Shown: in pieces, positions 17,146-25,997 of the stretch
Numbering within the stretch: the stretch's first letter is position 1
How the letters are laid out: each line of letters begins with the position of its first letter
NCBI GenBank assembly: GCA_022773585.1
Contig: JALEZZ010000062.1
Location: forward strand, 1 to 64,000
Source of the DNA: Selenomonas sp.
GTDB taxonomy: Bacteria; Bacillota; Negativicutes; Selenomonadales; Selenomonadaceae
Direction: 5' to 3'
DNA length: 64,000 nt
Notes under the pieces: model-generated
Told to the model about the DNA's origin: nothing
The model's input: the letters and a program-made list of their open reading frames with translations, nothing else
Database searches by the model: none
Made by a program: the position numbers and the translations under genes

Positions 17146-18804
17146 TCATCCTGCTTTCACGACGACCTGCTTCTTGCAGAACGCGACGCCGTAGCGCCAG
17201 ACGTCTCCGACGCCTGCGGTCTGGAACGCAGCAAGGTATGCTTTTTCTTCGATCTGCTGGCAGGCTGCTTCTGCAGCAGCGGCGAGCTCTTCTTCCTCTT
17301 TGACGGCCTTGAATTCCAGCAGGATGCCAGGGAGGTTTTCTTTCTTTGGGAAGAACGCGAGGTCGAAGCGGCCGTAGCCGCTTTCCCTGTTCGACTGGAT
17401 GCGGTAGCGCTTTTCGAGCCAGACCGTCAGGCCGAGCATGAGACCGTGGTAAAAGCTCTCAGGATGCGCAGCATCATGGCAGCTGACGAAGTTGCGCAGG
17501 ACGGTCTGCAGGTCTCCTTCAAATTCTTCGGTGTCGCCTCCCTGCATCGCCTGCAGAAGGTCGTAGAGGATGTTCATGTCATCGTAGCTGAGATTCTTCA
17601 TGATCTCGCGGCGAAAGACGGAGCGGAGCTCGCGGTTCGGCAGGGCGAGGTCATACCATGTGGCATCGTCTTCCTTCGTGCGGCCGACGCATTTGAGGTA
17701 GCCCGTCGTCAGGAGCAGTGCATAGAGATTCGCCCGATGTTCTTCGATGTCCTGGTAGATGAAGGAATCTTCCAGCTGCGCGCAGATCGTCTTCCCCTCC
17801 ATGAGGCGCGCAAAATCGCGTGCACGATTCTGGTCGATGCACTCGAGCATGGTGCGCAGGATGCTGTTGCCAGAGGTATGAACCCAGTAGGCTTCCGCCT
17901 CGCAGTGCTCGCTGAAATAGTTGTTGACCGACCAGGGATTGTAGATTTCCGTGCCTTGGAAAGCGTAGCCATCATACCAGGACGCGAGCTCTTCGAGCTT
18001 GTCTTCATGCCCGAGGTCGTGCGCGAGCTTTGTGACTTCTGCCTTCGTGTAGCCGCAGGCATCGGCAAAGCCGCCACGCAGAACGGTCGAAACCTTGAGG
18101 TTGTTCAGCCCGCTGAAGATGCTTTCCTTTGCGATGCGCAGCACGCCCGTGAGGATGGCGAAGTCGAGCGCAGGATTCGATTTCAGCGCCGAGGCAAAAA
18201 AGCCACGATAGAAGTCGATCGCGTCTTCATAATATCCATGCGACCACGCCGACTGGAGCGGCGCATCGTACTCGTCAATCAGCAGCACGGCGTCCCGGCC
18301 GTAATGGTCGCGGAGCATCTCGCACAAGAGCGGCAGGGCGCGGCGCATGAGCCCGAGATCGCCTTCCCGATTCCAGAGACGGTCAAAATCCTTCTTGTCC
18401 TTCGTCGAAACCTTGTCGCTCTCCAGAAGATAACGGAGCGGCCGGCAGACACTCTGCAAGCCGAACGCAATGAATTCCTGCATCGATTCCCACGTATTCG
18501 AATCCCAATCGCGGAGCGTCATGAACACGACGGGCCGCGTGCCCTGCTCGGCCATGGCGACAGGATCGTCCATGACCTTGAGCCCCTCGAAGAGCTTCCG
18601 ATGCTTCTCGGCATCCTCGATATCGAGGAACTGCTGCGTCATGGATAAGAGCAGCGTCTTGCCGAAGCGGCGCGGCCGCGTGATGAGCGTCACGTCCGCA
18701 TGGCCGCGGAAAAAGTCACTGAGAAACGTCGTCTTGTCCACAAAATAATAATTCGCGCGGAGCTTTGCAAAGTACTCCGTGCCGATCGGCATGACGGTCT
18801 TCAT
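17146..18804 (-). CDS. AAA-ATPase-like protein with PD-(D/E)XK nuclease domain
   Basis: About 552 residues from ATG 18804 (GGAGGTGG upstream; an ATG two codons earlier is also possible). The N-terminal half is the AAA-ATPase-like domain common in Bacteroidetes and Firmicutes: MPIGTEYFAKLRANYYFVDKT, a divergent Walker A RPRRFGKTLLLSM, and Walker B DAVLLIDEYDAPL. The C-terminal ~100 residues look like the PD-(D/E)XK superfamily 9 domain: GRFDLAFFP, then GILLEFKAVKEEEEL, where D and E-x-K form the nuclease core. These proteins occur in many copies in some genomes. Their role is unknown, with mobile-element or defence functions proposed. It has its own promoter-like TATACT within the terminator of the upstream operon. 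Confidence 0.85.
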   Translation of the reverse strand: MKTVMPIGTEYFAKLRANYYFVDKTTFLSDFFRGHADVTLITRPRRFGKTLLLSMTQQFLDIEDAEKHRKLFEGLKVMDDPVAMAEQGTRPVVFMTLRDWDSNTWESMQEFIAFGLQSVCRPLRYLLESDKVSTKDKKDFDRLWNREGDLGLMRRALPLLCEMLRDHYGRDAVLLIDEYDAPLQSAWSHGYYEDAIDFYRGFFASALKSNPALDFAILTGVLRIAKESIFSGLNNLKVSTVLRGGFADACGYTKAEVTKLAHDLGHEDKLEELASWYDGYAFQGTEIYNPWSVNNYFSEHCEAEAYWVHTSGNSILRTMLECIDQNRARDFARLMEGKTICAQLEDSFIYQDIEEHRANLYALLLTTGYLKCVGRTKEDDATWYDLALPNRELRSVFRREIMKNLSYDDMNILYDLLQAMQGGDTEEFEGDLQTVLRNFVSCHDAAHPESFYHGLMLGLTVWLEKRYRIQSNRESGYGRFDLAFFPKKENLPGILLEFKAVKEEEELAAAAEAACQQIEEKAYLAAFQTAGVGDVWRYGVAFCKKQVVVKAG

Positions 18805-18821
18805 CGCCATCCACCTCCAAA

Positions 18822-18867
18822 AAGAAAAACTCGTGCTGTCTATCTACCGATAGTATAGCACGAGTTT
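18822..18867 (-). terminator. Intrinsic terminator of the amino-sugar operon
   Basis: Minus strand 11-bp stem AAACTCGTGCT/AGCACGAGTTT with an inner TATC/GATA stem, followed by TTTTTCTTTTT. It ends immediately before the ribosome site of the next gene. Confidence 0.8.
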
Positions 18868-18901
18868 CCCTGTTTTGTCGCAGCGTGTTTTTCTTGTTGC
18901 T

Positions 18902-20119
18902 TCAGCACACCTGCACGCCGCCGACGATGGTGGCGTGGATGGCGAGCGCATCGTCAAAAATCGTGATGTCGGCGCGCTTGCCGGGGGCGAGGCTGCCGCG
19001 GCCTTCGTAGAGACCGAGGTCTTTTGCCGGCGTTTTCGTGACGGTCGTGATGACCTGCTCGATCGGAGCGCCGGTGTTCTGCCAGAAACGATGGATGCAG
19101 CGGTTCATCGTCGCGATGCTCGCGGCGATCGTGCCGTCGGCGAGCGTCGCGCGCTCGCCGCGCACGGTGACTTCGTGGCCGCCAAAGGTATACGTGCCGT
19201 CACCGATGCCGCAGGCACTCATGGAGTCCGTGACGAGGATGAGGCTGTCCGGTCCCTTCAGCCGCCAGACGAGGCGCTGGACGGCGGGTGCGATGTGGAT
19301 GTTGTCGCAGATGAGCTCGACGCGGGCATCCGTGTCGAGCGCCGCGCCGACCGTGCCGGGGCGGCGGTGATGGAGGCCCGTCATCGCATTGAAGAGATGC
19401 GTGAAATGATGAACGCCATGCGAGCGCACGGCAGCAGCCGCCATTTCATACGTCGCGGCCGTATGGCCGATGGAGACGATGACGCCGGCGTTTTCGCACT
19501 GCTCGAGGAAGCTCCAGTCGTGCTCCTCCGGCGCCGTCCCCATCCCATGCACTGCCGCCGTATCGCGCAGCGGCAGTTCCTCCGGCGCGAGCGTCACGAG
19601 GCGCACGACATCTGCAAACGGCGCGAGCTTTGAAAAGTCCGCAGGGAGGATGTTCGTCTCTTCCTGCGAGCCTTTCTCGGCCGGACTGATGAACGGCCCT
19701 TCCATGTGCGCGCCGAGGATGTCGGCGCCGCGTCCGTGCTGCTGCATGGCCGCGCGGATGCGCGTGAGCGCTCCCGCAATCTCGTTCCACGGACAGGTCA
19801 TGGTCGTCGGCAAAAAGCCCGTCACGCCCATCGCGGCCTGCTCATCCCGCAGAATGTCGAACGTATCGCCTTCCTTGTCCATGGTGTCGGCGCCGCCGCA
19901 GCCATGGATATGAACGTTCAGAAAACCCGGGGAAACGTAGGCGCCGTCCGCGTCGATGACATCTTCCATCGGGATGTTTCCATATTTTTGGTTGTACACC
20001 TCTGGATCCACGATGGCCTGGATGCCCGTTTCATCATAGACGAGCGCTTTGCCGTCTGCGATGACGAAATCGTCGTTCTCATCTGGCAGGATCAGCCTGC
20101 CATGTACGATTGCCTTCAC
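18902..20119 (-). CDS. nagA: N-acetylglucosamine-6-phosphate deacetylase NagA
   Basis: Amidohydrolase of 405 residues removing acetate from GlcNAc-6-P. The start is GTG 20119 with AGAGG upstream. Motifs: GFLNVHIHGCGG (metal-binding HxH), GAHMEGPFISPAEKGSQ, SIGHTAATYE, HFTHLFNAMTGLHHRRPG and the catalytic Asp in LILVTDSMSACG. Last gene of the operon, 36 bases after the PTS gene. Confidence 0.96.
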   Translation of the reverse strand: MKAIVHGRLILPDENDDFVIADGKALVYDETGIQAIVDPEVYNQKYGNIPMEDVIDADGAYVSPGFLNVHIHGCGGADTMDKEGDTFDILRDEQAAMGVTGFLPTTMTCPWNEIAGALTRIRAAMQQHGRGADILGAHMEGPFISPAEKGSQEETNILPADFSKLAPFADVVRLVTLAPEELPLRDTAAVHGMGTAPEEHDWSFLEQCENAGVIVSIGHTAATYEMAAAAVRSHGVHHFTHLFNAMTGLHHRRPGTVGAALDTDARVELICDNIHIAPAVQRLVWRLKGPDSLILVTDSMSACGIGDGTYTFGGHEVTVRGERATLADGTIAASIATMNRCIHRFWQNTGAPIEQVITTVTKTPAKDLGLYEGRGSLAPGKRADITIFDDALAIHATIVGGVQVC

Positions 20120-20155
20120 TTCGAAAAACCTCTTTCGTCACGGCTGGAAGAAGTC

Positions 20156-21736
20156 TCACTTCTTCTGCAAGGCTTCTTCGAGCTCGTTGTTGATGATTGT
20201 GACCTGCGGGCCGTAGATGACCTGCACGCCCGTGCCGCTCTGGAGGACGCCACGCGAGCCGCTTTCCTTGAGCAGGCGCTCGCTGACCTTTTTGCCGTCC
20301 TTGACGGTGACGCGCAGGCGTGTCGCGCAGCAGTCGACTTCGACGATATTCTCGCGGCCGCCGAGGCCGTCGATGATGAGCTGCGTGCGCAGTGCATCGC
20401 CGCTGCCCTGCGGCATGGCCACGACGGGTTCATCATCCGTCTCATCTTCGCGTCCCGGTGTCTTGAGGTTGAACTTCGTGATGAGGAAGCGGAACGAGAA
20501 GTAGTAGAGGAAGAACCACGGAATGCCGATCATCGGCACGTAGATCCAGTTCGTCTTGTCGACGCCCTGCAGAATGCCGAAGAGGATGAAGTCGATGCAG
20601 CCGCCCGAAAACGTCTGGCCGATCGTGATGGAGAAGATGTGCGCGAGCATGAATGCGCAGCCATCAAAGAAGGCATGGAGCACGTAAAGCGCCGGTGCCA
20701 CGAAGAGGAACGAGAACTCGATCGGCTCCGTGATGCCCGTGAGGAACGACGTGAGGCCGGCCGAGAGCAGGAGCGAACCGATGACTTTCTTGTTCTCCGG
20801 TTTCGCCGTGTGGTACATGGCGAGGCAGGCGCCGAGCAGGCCGAACATCATCGTGATGAAGCGGCCGGACATGAAGCGCGACGTGCCGATGTAGAACTTC
20901 GTCGTCTCCGGGTCGCCGAGCTGCGCGAAGAAGATGCGCTGCGTGCCTTCGACGAGCTGGCCGTTGATGATTTCGGAGCCGCCGAGCGCCGTCGTCCAGA
21001 ACGGCAGGTAGAAGATGTGGTGCAGGCCGAACGGGCCGAGCATGCGCAGCACGAAGCCATAGATCAATGTGCCGATGTAGCCCGTCGAATCGACGATGGC
21101 GCCCATGCCGAAGATGATCTTCTGGAAATGCGGCCAGACGACGAACATGATGCAGCCGAGGAAGATGGCCGCGAACGAGCAGATGATCGGCACGAAGCGC
21201 GAACCGCCGAAGAATCCGAGGAACTGCGGCAGTTCGGCCTTGTTGTACCGCTTATGCAGGAGATACGTCATGATGCCGACGACGACACCGCCGAAGACGC
21301 CCGTCTCGAGCGTCTGGATGCCGAGCGCCATGCCCTGGCCGACGCCCGCGAGGTTGTCTTTCGCAAGCGTGCCCGTGATCTGCAAAAGCGCGTTGATCGT
21401 CGAGTTCATGACGAGGAACGCGAGGACGGCTGCGAGGCCTGCCGTGCCCTTGTCCGTGCGCGCGAGGCCGACCGCGATGCCGACGGCGAAGAGGATGGCG
21501 AGGTTCGCGAAGACGATGTTCCCAGCGTTCGCCATGATGATGAAGATGTCCTGCAGCCAGCCGATGTCGAGGAACGGGTAGGCCTTGATCGTGTTCGGAT
21601 TCGAGAACGCGCCGCCGATGCCGAGCAGGATGCCGGCAGCCGGCAGGACTGCGATGGGCAGCATGAACGATTTGCCGAAGCGCTGTGCCTTGGCAAAGAA
21701 CGAACTGTTGCTGCCTGCCTGTGTGAAATCTTTCAT
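20156..21736 (-). CDS. nagE: PTS IICB permease, probably N-acetylglucosamine specific
   Basis: 526-residue inner-membrane sugar phosphotransferase protein. The N-terminal IIC part has ~10 membrane segments and family motifs (KSFMLPIAVLPAAGILLGIGG, GITEPIEFSFLFVAP). The C-terminal IIB domain has the phosphorylated Cys in VDCCATRLRVTV and the GVQVIYG end. No IIA domain is attached, so a separate EIIA-Glc-type protein is needed. Placement between nagA and nanE/nagB supports GlcNAc as substrate, though glucosamine or another amino sugar is possible. AGGAGGGG precedes ATG 21736. Confidence 0.9.
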   Translation of the reverse strand: MKDFTQAGSNSSFFAKAQRFGKSFMLPIAVLPAAGILLGIGGAFSNPNTIKAYPFLDIGWLQDIFIIMANAGNIVFANLAILFAVGIAVGLARTDKGTAGLAAVLAFLVMNSTINALLQITGTLAKDNLAGVGQGMALGIQTLETGVFGGVVVGIMTYLLHKRYNKAELPQFLGFFGGSRFVPIICSFAAIFLGCIMFVVWPHFQKIIFGMGAIVDSTGYIGTLIYGFVLRMLGPFGLHHIFYLPFWTTALGGSEIINGQLVEGTQRIFFAQLGDPETTKFYIGTSRFMSGRFITMMFGLLGACLAMYHTAKPENKKVIGSLLLSAGLTSFLTGITEPIEFSFLFVAPALYVLHAFFDGCAFMLAHIFSITIGQTFSGGCIDFILFGILQGVDKTNWIYVPMIGIPWFFLYYFSFRFLITKFNLKTPGREDETDDEPVVAMPQGSGDALRTQLIIDGLGGRENIVEVDCCATRLRVTVKDGKKVSERLLKESGSRGVLQSGTGVQVIYGPQVTIINNELEEALQKK

Positions 21737-21784
21737 GGATTTCCCCTCCTAGCAAGTAGTATGACGAAGATGCGTGTGAAATCT

Positions 21785-22459
21785 TCAGCCGAGAGCGCGG
21801 ACGAAGCGCGCCGTGATGAGCTGCGGCCGCGTGATGGCCGAGCCGACGATGGCGCCGAACGCCCCGAGCTCCATCGCGAGATGGAGGTCTTCAGGCGTAT
21901 TGATGCGTCCTTCGGCAAAAACGGGAATGGAGGCATCGTGGACGAGACGCGCAATCAGGCCGAAATCCGGGCCATCGTGCTTCTCCGATTCCTCCGTATA
22001 ACCCGCCATCGTCGTCGAGATGGCGTCTGCGCCGAGCTTTTCGGCCGCGATGCCTTCCTCATACGTCGAGATGTCCGCGAGCACGAACTTGCCGCCCGCA
22101 TGGACACGGTCGACGAGGTCTTTCGTCTGCTCCCCCTCCGGACGCGGACGATCCGTCATGTCGATGGCGATGACTTCGCATGGTGCAGCGAGCAGCGCAT
22201 CGACTTCGCGGTGCGTCGGCGTGATGTAGATGGGCGAGTCGTCGTACGGCTGCTTGATCAGCCCGAAGATGGGCAGGTCGACGACCCGCCGGATCTCCTC
22301 GATGTCCGCGACGCTCTGCGCCCGGATGCCGGCCGCGCCGCCTTCCGCAGCAGCGCGCGCCATGCGCCCCATGATGAACGGACTGTGAAGCGGCTCGTCC
22401 GGCAATGCCTGGCACGAGACCGTCAGCTTCCCCTTCAGCTGATTCCAGAATGCGTCCAT
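21785..22459 (-). CDS. nanE: N-acetylmannosamine-6-phosphate 2-epimerase NanE
   Basis: TIM-barrel epimerase of 224 residues converting ManNAc-6-P to GlcNAc-6-P. Recognised from LKGKLTVSCQALPDEPLH, IFGLIKQPYDDSPIYITPT, VIAIDMTDRPRP, DAISTTMAGYT, and FAEGRINTPEDL with GAIVGSAITRP. AGGAGG precedes ATG 22459. Its presence shows that the operon can take in sialic-acid-derived ManNAc-6-P, although nanA and nanK are not in this window. Confidence 0.95.
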   Translation of the reverse strand: MDAFWNQLKGKLTVSCQALPDEPLHSPFIMGRMARAAAEGGAAGIRAQSVADIEEIRRVVDLPIFGLIKQPYDDSPIYITPTHREVDALLAAPCEVIAIDMTDRPRPEGEQTKDLVDRVHAGGKFVLADISTYEEGIAAEKLGADAISTTMAGYTEESEKHDGPDFGLIARLVHDASIPVFAEGRINTPEDLHLAMELGAFGAIVGSAITRPQLITARFVRALG

Positions 22460-22468
22460 GGTTTCCTC

Positions 22469-23221
22469 CTATTCTTCCCCCGCGAGACAATCCCCCGGGA
22501 GTTCGGCGGCCGCATCGCGGTCGACGATGATTGTCGCGTCCGGGTGCAGCTGCAGGATGGAGGCCGGAGCTGCGGGGCTCACGCTGCCGCAGACAGCCTT
22601 CCGCACGGCCTCGGCCTTTTCCTTGCCGCTGGCGAGCAGCACGACGCGGCGCGCCAGCATGATGGTCTTGATGCCCATGCTGATCGCGTAGCGCGGCACG
22701 TCTTCTTCCTCCTCGAAAAAGCGCGCGTTCGCCTGGATCGTCTCGTCGTCGAGCCGCACCTTGTGCGTCCTCGCCTCGAACTTCACATCCGGCTCGTTGA
22801 AGCCGATATGCGCGTTGCGACCGATGCCGAGCACCTGCAGGTCGATGCCGCCCTTCGACTGGATCAGCTTGTCGTACGCCCTGCAGGCCGCCGGCACGTC
22901 CTCTGCGCAGCCATCCGGGATGTGGATGTTCTCCGGCCGCACATTCACCTGGTCGAAGAAATGCTTGTGCATGAAAAAATGATAGCTTTGCGGATTCTCT
23001 GGCACCATGCCGATGTACTCGTCGAGGTTGAACGTCGTGACCTGCGAAAAATCGAGGCCGATCGTCTTGTGGACGGCCACGAGGTTGTCATACAGGCCTT
23101 CAGGCGTGCTGCCCGTCGCGAGGCCGAGCACGCTGGCGGGCTTCAGATAGATCTGCCCGGCGACGATCTTCGTCGCCTCGATGCTCATCTCCCGGTACGA
23201 ATCCGCGAGGATGATGCGCAA
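22469..23221 (-). CDS. nagB: Glucosamine-6-phosphate deaminase NagB
   Basis: 250 residues; converts GlcN-6-P to fructose-6-P and ammonia. Motifs: VLGLATGSTPEGLY, TFNLDEYIGM (catalytic Asp), GIGRNAHIGFNEP (normally GIGxDGHIAFNEP; the Asp-Gly pair is Asn-Ala here, a notable variation), and TMGIKTIM-like SMGIKTIMLARRV. TTG start at 23221 behind AAGGAGGGAGG. Confidence 0.93.
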   Translation of the reverse strand: MRIILADSYREMSIEATKIVAGQIYLKPASVLGLATGSTPEGLYDNLVAVHKTIGLDFSQVTTFNLDEYIGMVPENPQSYHFFMHKHFFDQVNVRPENIHIPDGCAEDVPAACRAYDKLIQSKGGIDLQVLGIGRNAHIGFNEPDVKFEARTHKVRLDDETIQANARFFEEEEDVPRYAISMGIKTIMLARRVVLLASGKEKAEAVRKAVCGSVSPAAPASILQLHPDATIIVDRDAAAELPGDCLAGEE

Positions 23222-23263
23222 GGCTCCTCCCTCCTTTCCTCCGAGCCCCCTTCCGGGGCACTG

Positions 23264-24121
23264 TCACTTCGCCGCGCCGCCCTCCATGCGGAGGAATGCC
23301 TGCGCGGTCTTCTGCTTCCGCTCGATGGCACGATCGCCAAGCTCCTTCACGACCTGCGTGTAGAGCAGGTCGAGCACGAAGCTCTGTGCCATCTTCACCG
23401 CGATGGAACCCGTCTCGAGCAGTGATTCCTTTGCCTCGTAGGCGAGGCAGATGTCGGCGGCAGCCGCCATCTCGGATGCACCATCCGACGTCACGACGAG
23501 GATCTCGGCGCCGTTTTCGCGCGCCGCGCGGACGGCCGTCAGCACTTCCCGCGACGTCCCGGAATGCGAGATGGCGAGGAAGGCATCCCCCGCCTGCGCG
23601 AGCGCCGCCATGATGTACATCTCATGGCTGTTGTCCGTGCCGATGCTGTCGAGCCCGATGCGGTAGAAACGATACGCCGTATCCCGCGCCGTGAAGCCCG
23701 AGTTGCCGAGGCCGAGGAAGCGCAGGCGGCGCGCGCCCAGAAGGAGCTTCGCGCACGCTTCGATGCGCCCTTCCGGCAGATGCGCCAGCGTCCGCTCGAG
23801 CGCCGCGATGTTCGTGTCGAGGAGCTTGCGCCCCGTCACGAGCGCGGACTCGTCACGCTCGATGCTGCGGTGGATGATGTAGCGGTTCGACCGCTCTGCC
23901 ACTTCTTCCGCGAGCGCCATCTTGAACGCCTGCAGGCCGGAAAATCCCATCTTCTTCGCGAAACGCGTCACCGTCGACTCCGTCGTCTCCGCCGCCTCGG
24001 CAATCGCGCGGATGGTCGTGCGCGGCACGTCCTGCGCGTGCTCCCGGACATACGCCAGGAGCCGCCGGTCCGCCTTCGACGGACGGAAGGAAGGATGATC
24101 GAGCTGCTCGAGAATCTGCAT
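23264..24121 (-). CDS. RpiR/MurR-family regulator of the amino-sugar operon
   Basis: 285 residues. The N-terminal HTH_6 domain (TIRAIAEAAETTESTVTRFAKKMGFSG) is followed by a SIS sugar-phosphate-binding domain (RLRFLGLGNSGFTARD, and AISHSGTSREVLTAVRAARENGA). It is the first gene of the nagB-nanE-nagE-nagA operon and lies directly behind the operon promoter, so it probably autoregulates the operon in response to an amino-sugar phosphate. Confidence 0.92.
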   Translation of the reverse strand: MQILEQLDHPSFRPSKADRRLLAYVREHAQDVPRTTIRAIAEAAETTESTVTRFAKKMGFSGLQAFKMALAEEVAERSNRYIIHRSIERDESALVTGRKLLDTNIAALERTLAHLPEGRIEACAKLLLGARRLRFLGLGNSGFTARDTAYRFYRIGLDSIGTDNSHEMYIMAALAQAGDAFLAISHSGTSREVLTAVRAARENGAEILVVTSDGASEMAAAADICLAYEAKESLLETGSIAVKMAQSFVLDLLYTQVVKELGDRAIERKQKTAQAFLRMEGGAAK

Positions 24122-24158
24122 ATCGTCTCCCCCTTTTGATTCCTCACGGTTCTCTCAC

Positions 24159-24188
24159 AGTGTAGCACAGAGCAGGCAAAAGATGCAA
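24159..24188 (-). promoter_or_regulatory. Promoter of the amino-sugar operon
   Basis: Minus strand TTGCAT (24188-24183), an 18-base spacer and TACACT (24164-24159) with a TG extension, about 37 bases before the regulator start. Confidence 0.65.
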
Positions 24189-24263
24189 GTCACTTTTATT
24201 TTATCCTGTATCCTTGCATACAATTCGAGAATTCTGCAAGCCATTGCCGGATTGTATCCACAC

Positions 24264-24295
24264 GAAAAAGCCGCTGCATGGGAAGCATGCAACGG
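24264..24295 (-). terminator. Terminator of the GGDEF gene
   Basis: Minus strand stem CCGTTGCATG/CATGCAGCGG followed by CTTTTTC, 27 bases after the stop codon. Confidence 0.8.
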
Positions 24296-24321
24296 CCGGC
24301 CTTTCAAGCGATGGCTGTGAT

Positions 24322-25896
24322 TTATTCTTCTTTTTCCTGCGTGATGACGTACCTGCCGCGGCCAGCAGCCTTGGCCTCGTACATGGCAGCGTCGGCGAGC
24401 TGGACGAGGGCGTCGATCGTCGTGGCGTCGACGGGGTAGCGCGCGATGCCGATGCTCGCAGAGATATGGGCATCGACGCCTGCGCCTGAAAGGTGGATGG
24501 GGCGCTCGAGCACATCGATGATGTGCTGGCCTTTCTGCGCGACCTCGAGGTCGTTCGCGCCTGGCAGGAACATCAGGAATTCGTCGCCGCCGAGACGGCA
24601 GACGAGCTCGATGCGGCCCGCGATGTGCGTGAGGCGGCGGCCGACCTCGATGAGGAGCTCGTCGCCTGCCGCATGGCCGTACGTGTCATTGACGGCCTTG
24701 AACTTGTCGAGGTCGATGAAGAACAGCGCGGCCACGCGGTTCGTGCCATAGGCGCGCACGAGCACGTCGCGCGCGGTCTCCATGAAATGACGGCGGTTCG
24801 GCAGACCCGTGAGGCCGTCGTGATACGCCATGTCCTCGATCTTCTCCGCGGCCGCCTGCTGCTTGCGCTGCGCGCTGACAAGCAGGTCGATCATGTGGTT
24901 GAGATTCTTTGCGATGTCGCCGAGCTCGTCGTCCGCATGGTACTCGAAGCGCTGGCTGTAGTCGCCCTGCCCGACGAGGCGCAGAACCTGCCCCGCGCGC
25001 AGGAAGCCGCGCGTCATGCGGCGGCTCATGAAGTAGAGCGCGAGCGCCGCAATGAAGACGACGATGACGCCGAGGAGCGCCGTGCGCTGCATGATGCCCG
25101 TGACGGGCGCGAGCGCCGCGTCGTAATCGCGCACGAACATCAGGCTCCAGTGCAGGTTGATTTCGGGAATGTCGATGGTCTGGTAGACGCCGATGCATTC
25201 TTTGCCGGCATCGTTGATGAAATGACGTCCCGAGCTCGCGCCCTCGAGCGCAGCATCAATCGATGCCGCGTCCTTGGTGTCAGGCGCGGCGATGGCATTG
25301 CCGCCGTTATCCAGCAGATAGACGTCGCAGTCCGGGTCGCTGTTGCACGAGCGGATGACCTGCTGGAGATCCGTCGTGCGGATGTCGGCCATGATGAGCC
25401 CCATCGCGTTGCCGTTCTCATCATAGAGGCCTTTCGTAATCGTCACGATGGGATTGCCGGTCGAACGCGACGTGTAGACGTTGCTGATGGCGCCGCGCTT
25501 CGTCTTTGCAAAGTCGAGGAACCACTGGCGGTCGCCGCGCGGGGCGCACTGCCCCCACGACCGCGCAATCTGCATGCCGTCCATGTCGACGATGGCGAGG
25601 AGCTCGTAGTGCGGATGATTCCGCGCCGTCTTCAAAAGAACAAACTGCTGCTCTTCCGTCGAGCTCTCGAACAAATCCGGATAATCGGCCATCATGCCGA
25701 TGACCTCGTCATCGGAGCGGATGGACCGCTCGATATGACGCGCGAGCACGCGCGTGATCTGCGCGTCGTTCGCGCGGACCTTTTCTTCGTAGTAGCCGAC
25801 AACAGCCCAGCGCACAATAGCCATGAATGCCACGACGGTCGCCAGCAGCGCGATGCTGACAACGACGGTATATTTCTTATGAATGGAGACTCGCAT
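24322..25896 (-). CDS. Cache-HAMP-GGDEF diguanylate cyclase
   Basis: 524 residues from ATG 25896 (GGAGGG ten bases upstream; earlier ATGs overlap that site). It has TM1 at residues ~10-32, a double-Cache periplasmic sensor with the typical RGDRQWFLDFAKTKRG segment, TM2 at ~270-290, HAMP, and a GGDEF domain starting DGLTGLPNRRHFM. The active-site loop is intact (RLGGDEFLMF), so c-di-GMP synthesis is expected. The allosteric I-site is not intact: GRIE stands where RxxD is usual, so product inhibition may be absent. Single gene with its own terminator. The ligand is unknown. Confidence 0.9.
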   Translation of the reverse strand: MRVSIHKKYTVVVSIALLATVVAFMAIVRWAVVGYYEEKVRANDAQITRVLARHIERSIRSDDEVIGMMADYPDLFESSTEEQQFVLLKTARNHPHYELLAIVDMDGMQIARSWGQCAPRGDRQWFLDFAKTKRGAISNVYTSRSTGNPIVTITKGLYDENGNAMGLIMADIRTTDLQQVIRSCNSDPDCDVYLLDNGGNAIAAPDTKDAASIDAALEGASSGRHFINDAGKECIGVYQTIDIPEINLHWSLMFVRDYDAALAPVTGIMQRTALLGVIVVFIAALALYFMSRRMTRGFLRAGQVLRLVGQGDYSQRFEYHADDELGDIAKNLNHMIDLLVSAQRKQQAAAEKIEDMAYHDGLTGLPNRRHFMETARDVLVRAYGTNRVAALFFIDLDKFKAVNDTYGHAAGDELLIEVGRRLTHIAGRIELVCRLGGDEFLMFLPGANDLEVAQKGQHIIDVLERPIHLSGAGVDAHISASIGIARYPVDATTIDALVQLADAAMYEAKAAGRGRYVITQEKEE

Positions 25897-25997
25897 CCCT
25901 ATCATTCCCTCCATTCAGACTTCTCTCCCAAGTCTTTTTCTTCCCTTTTCGCTCATTATATCACGTTCGTCTCTGGAAGTCTTTAAAGTTCTAGCAT

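Noticed and set aside
19706..23425. Very long plus-strand open frame opposite the amino-sugar operon
   Set aside because: It mirrors nagE, nanE and nagB in a GC-rich genome. Its translation is Arg/Asp/Glu/Ala-rich without recognisable domains and it has no ribosome site.
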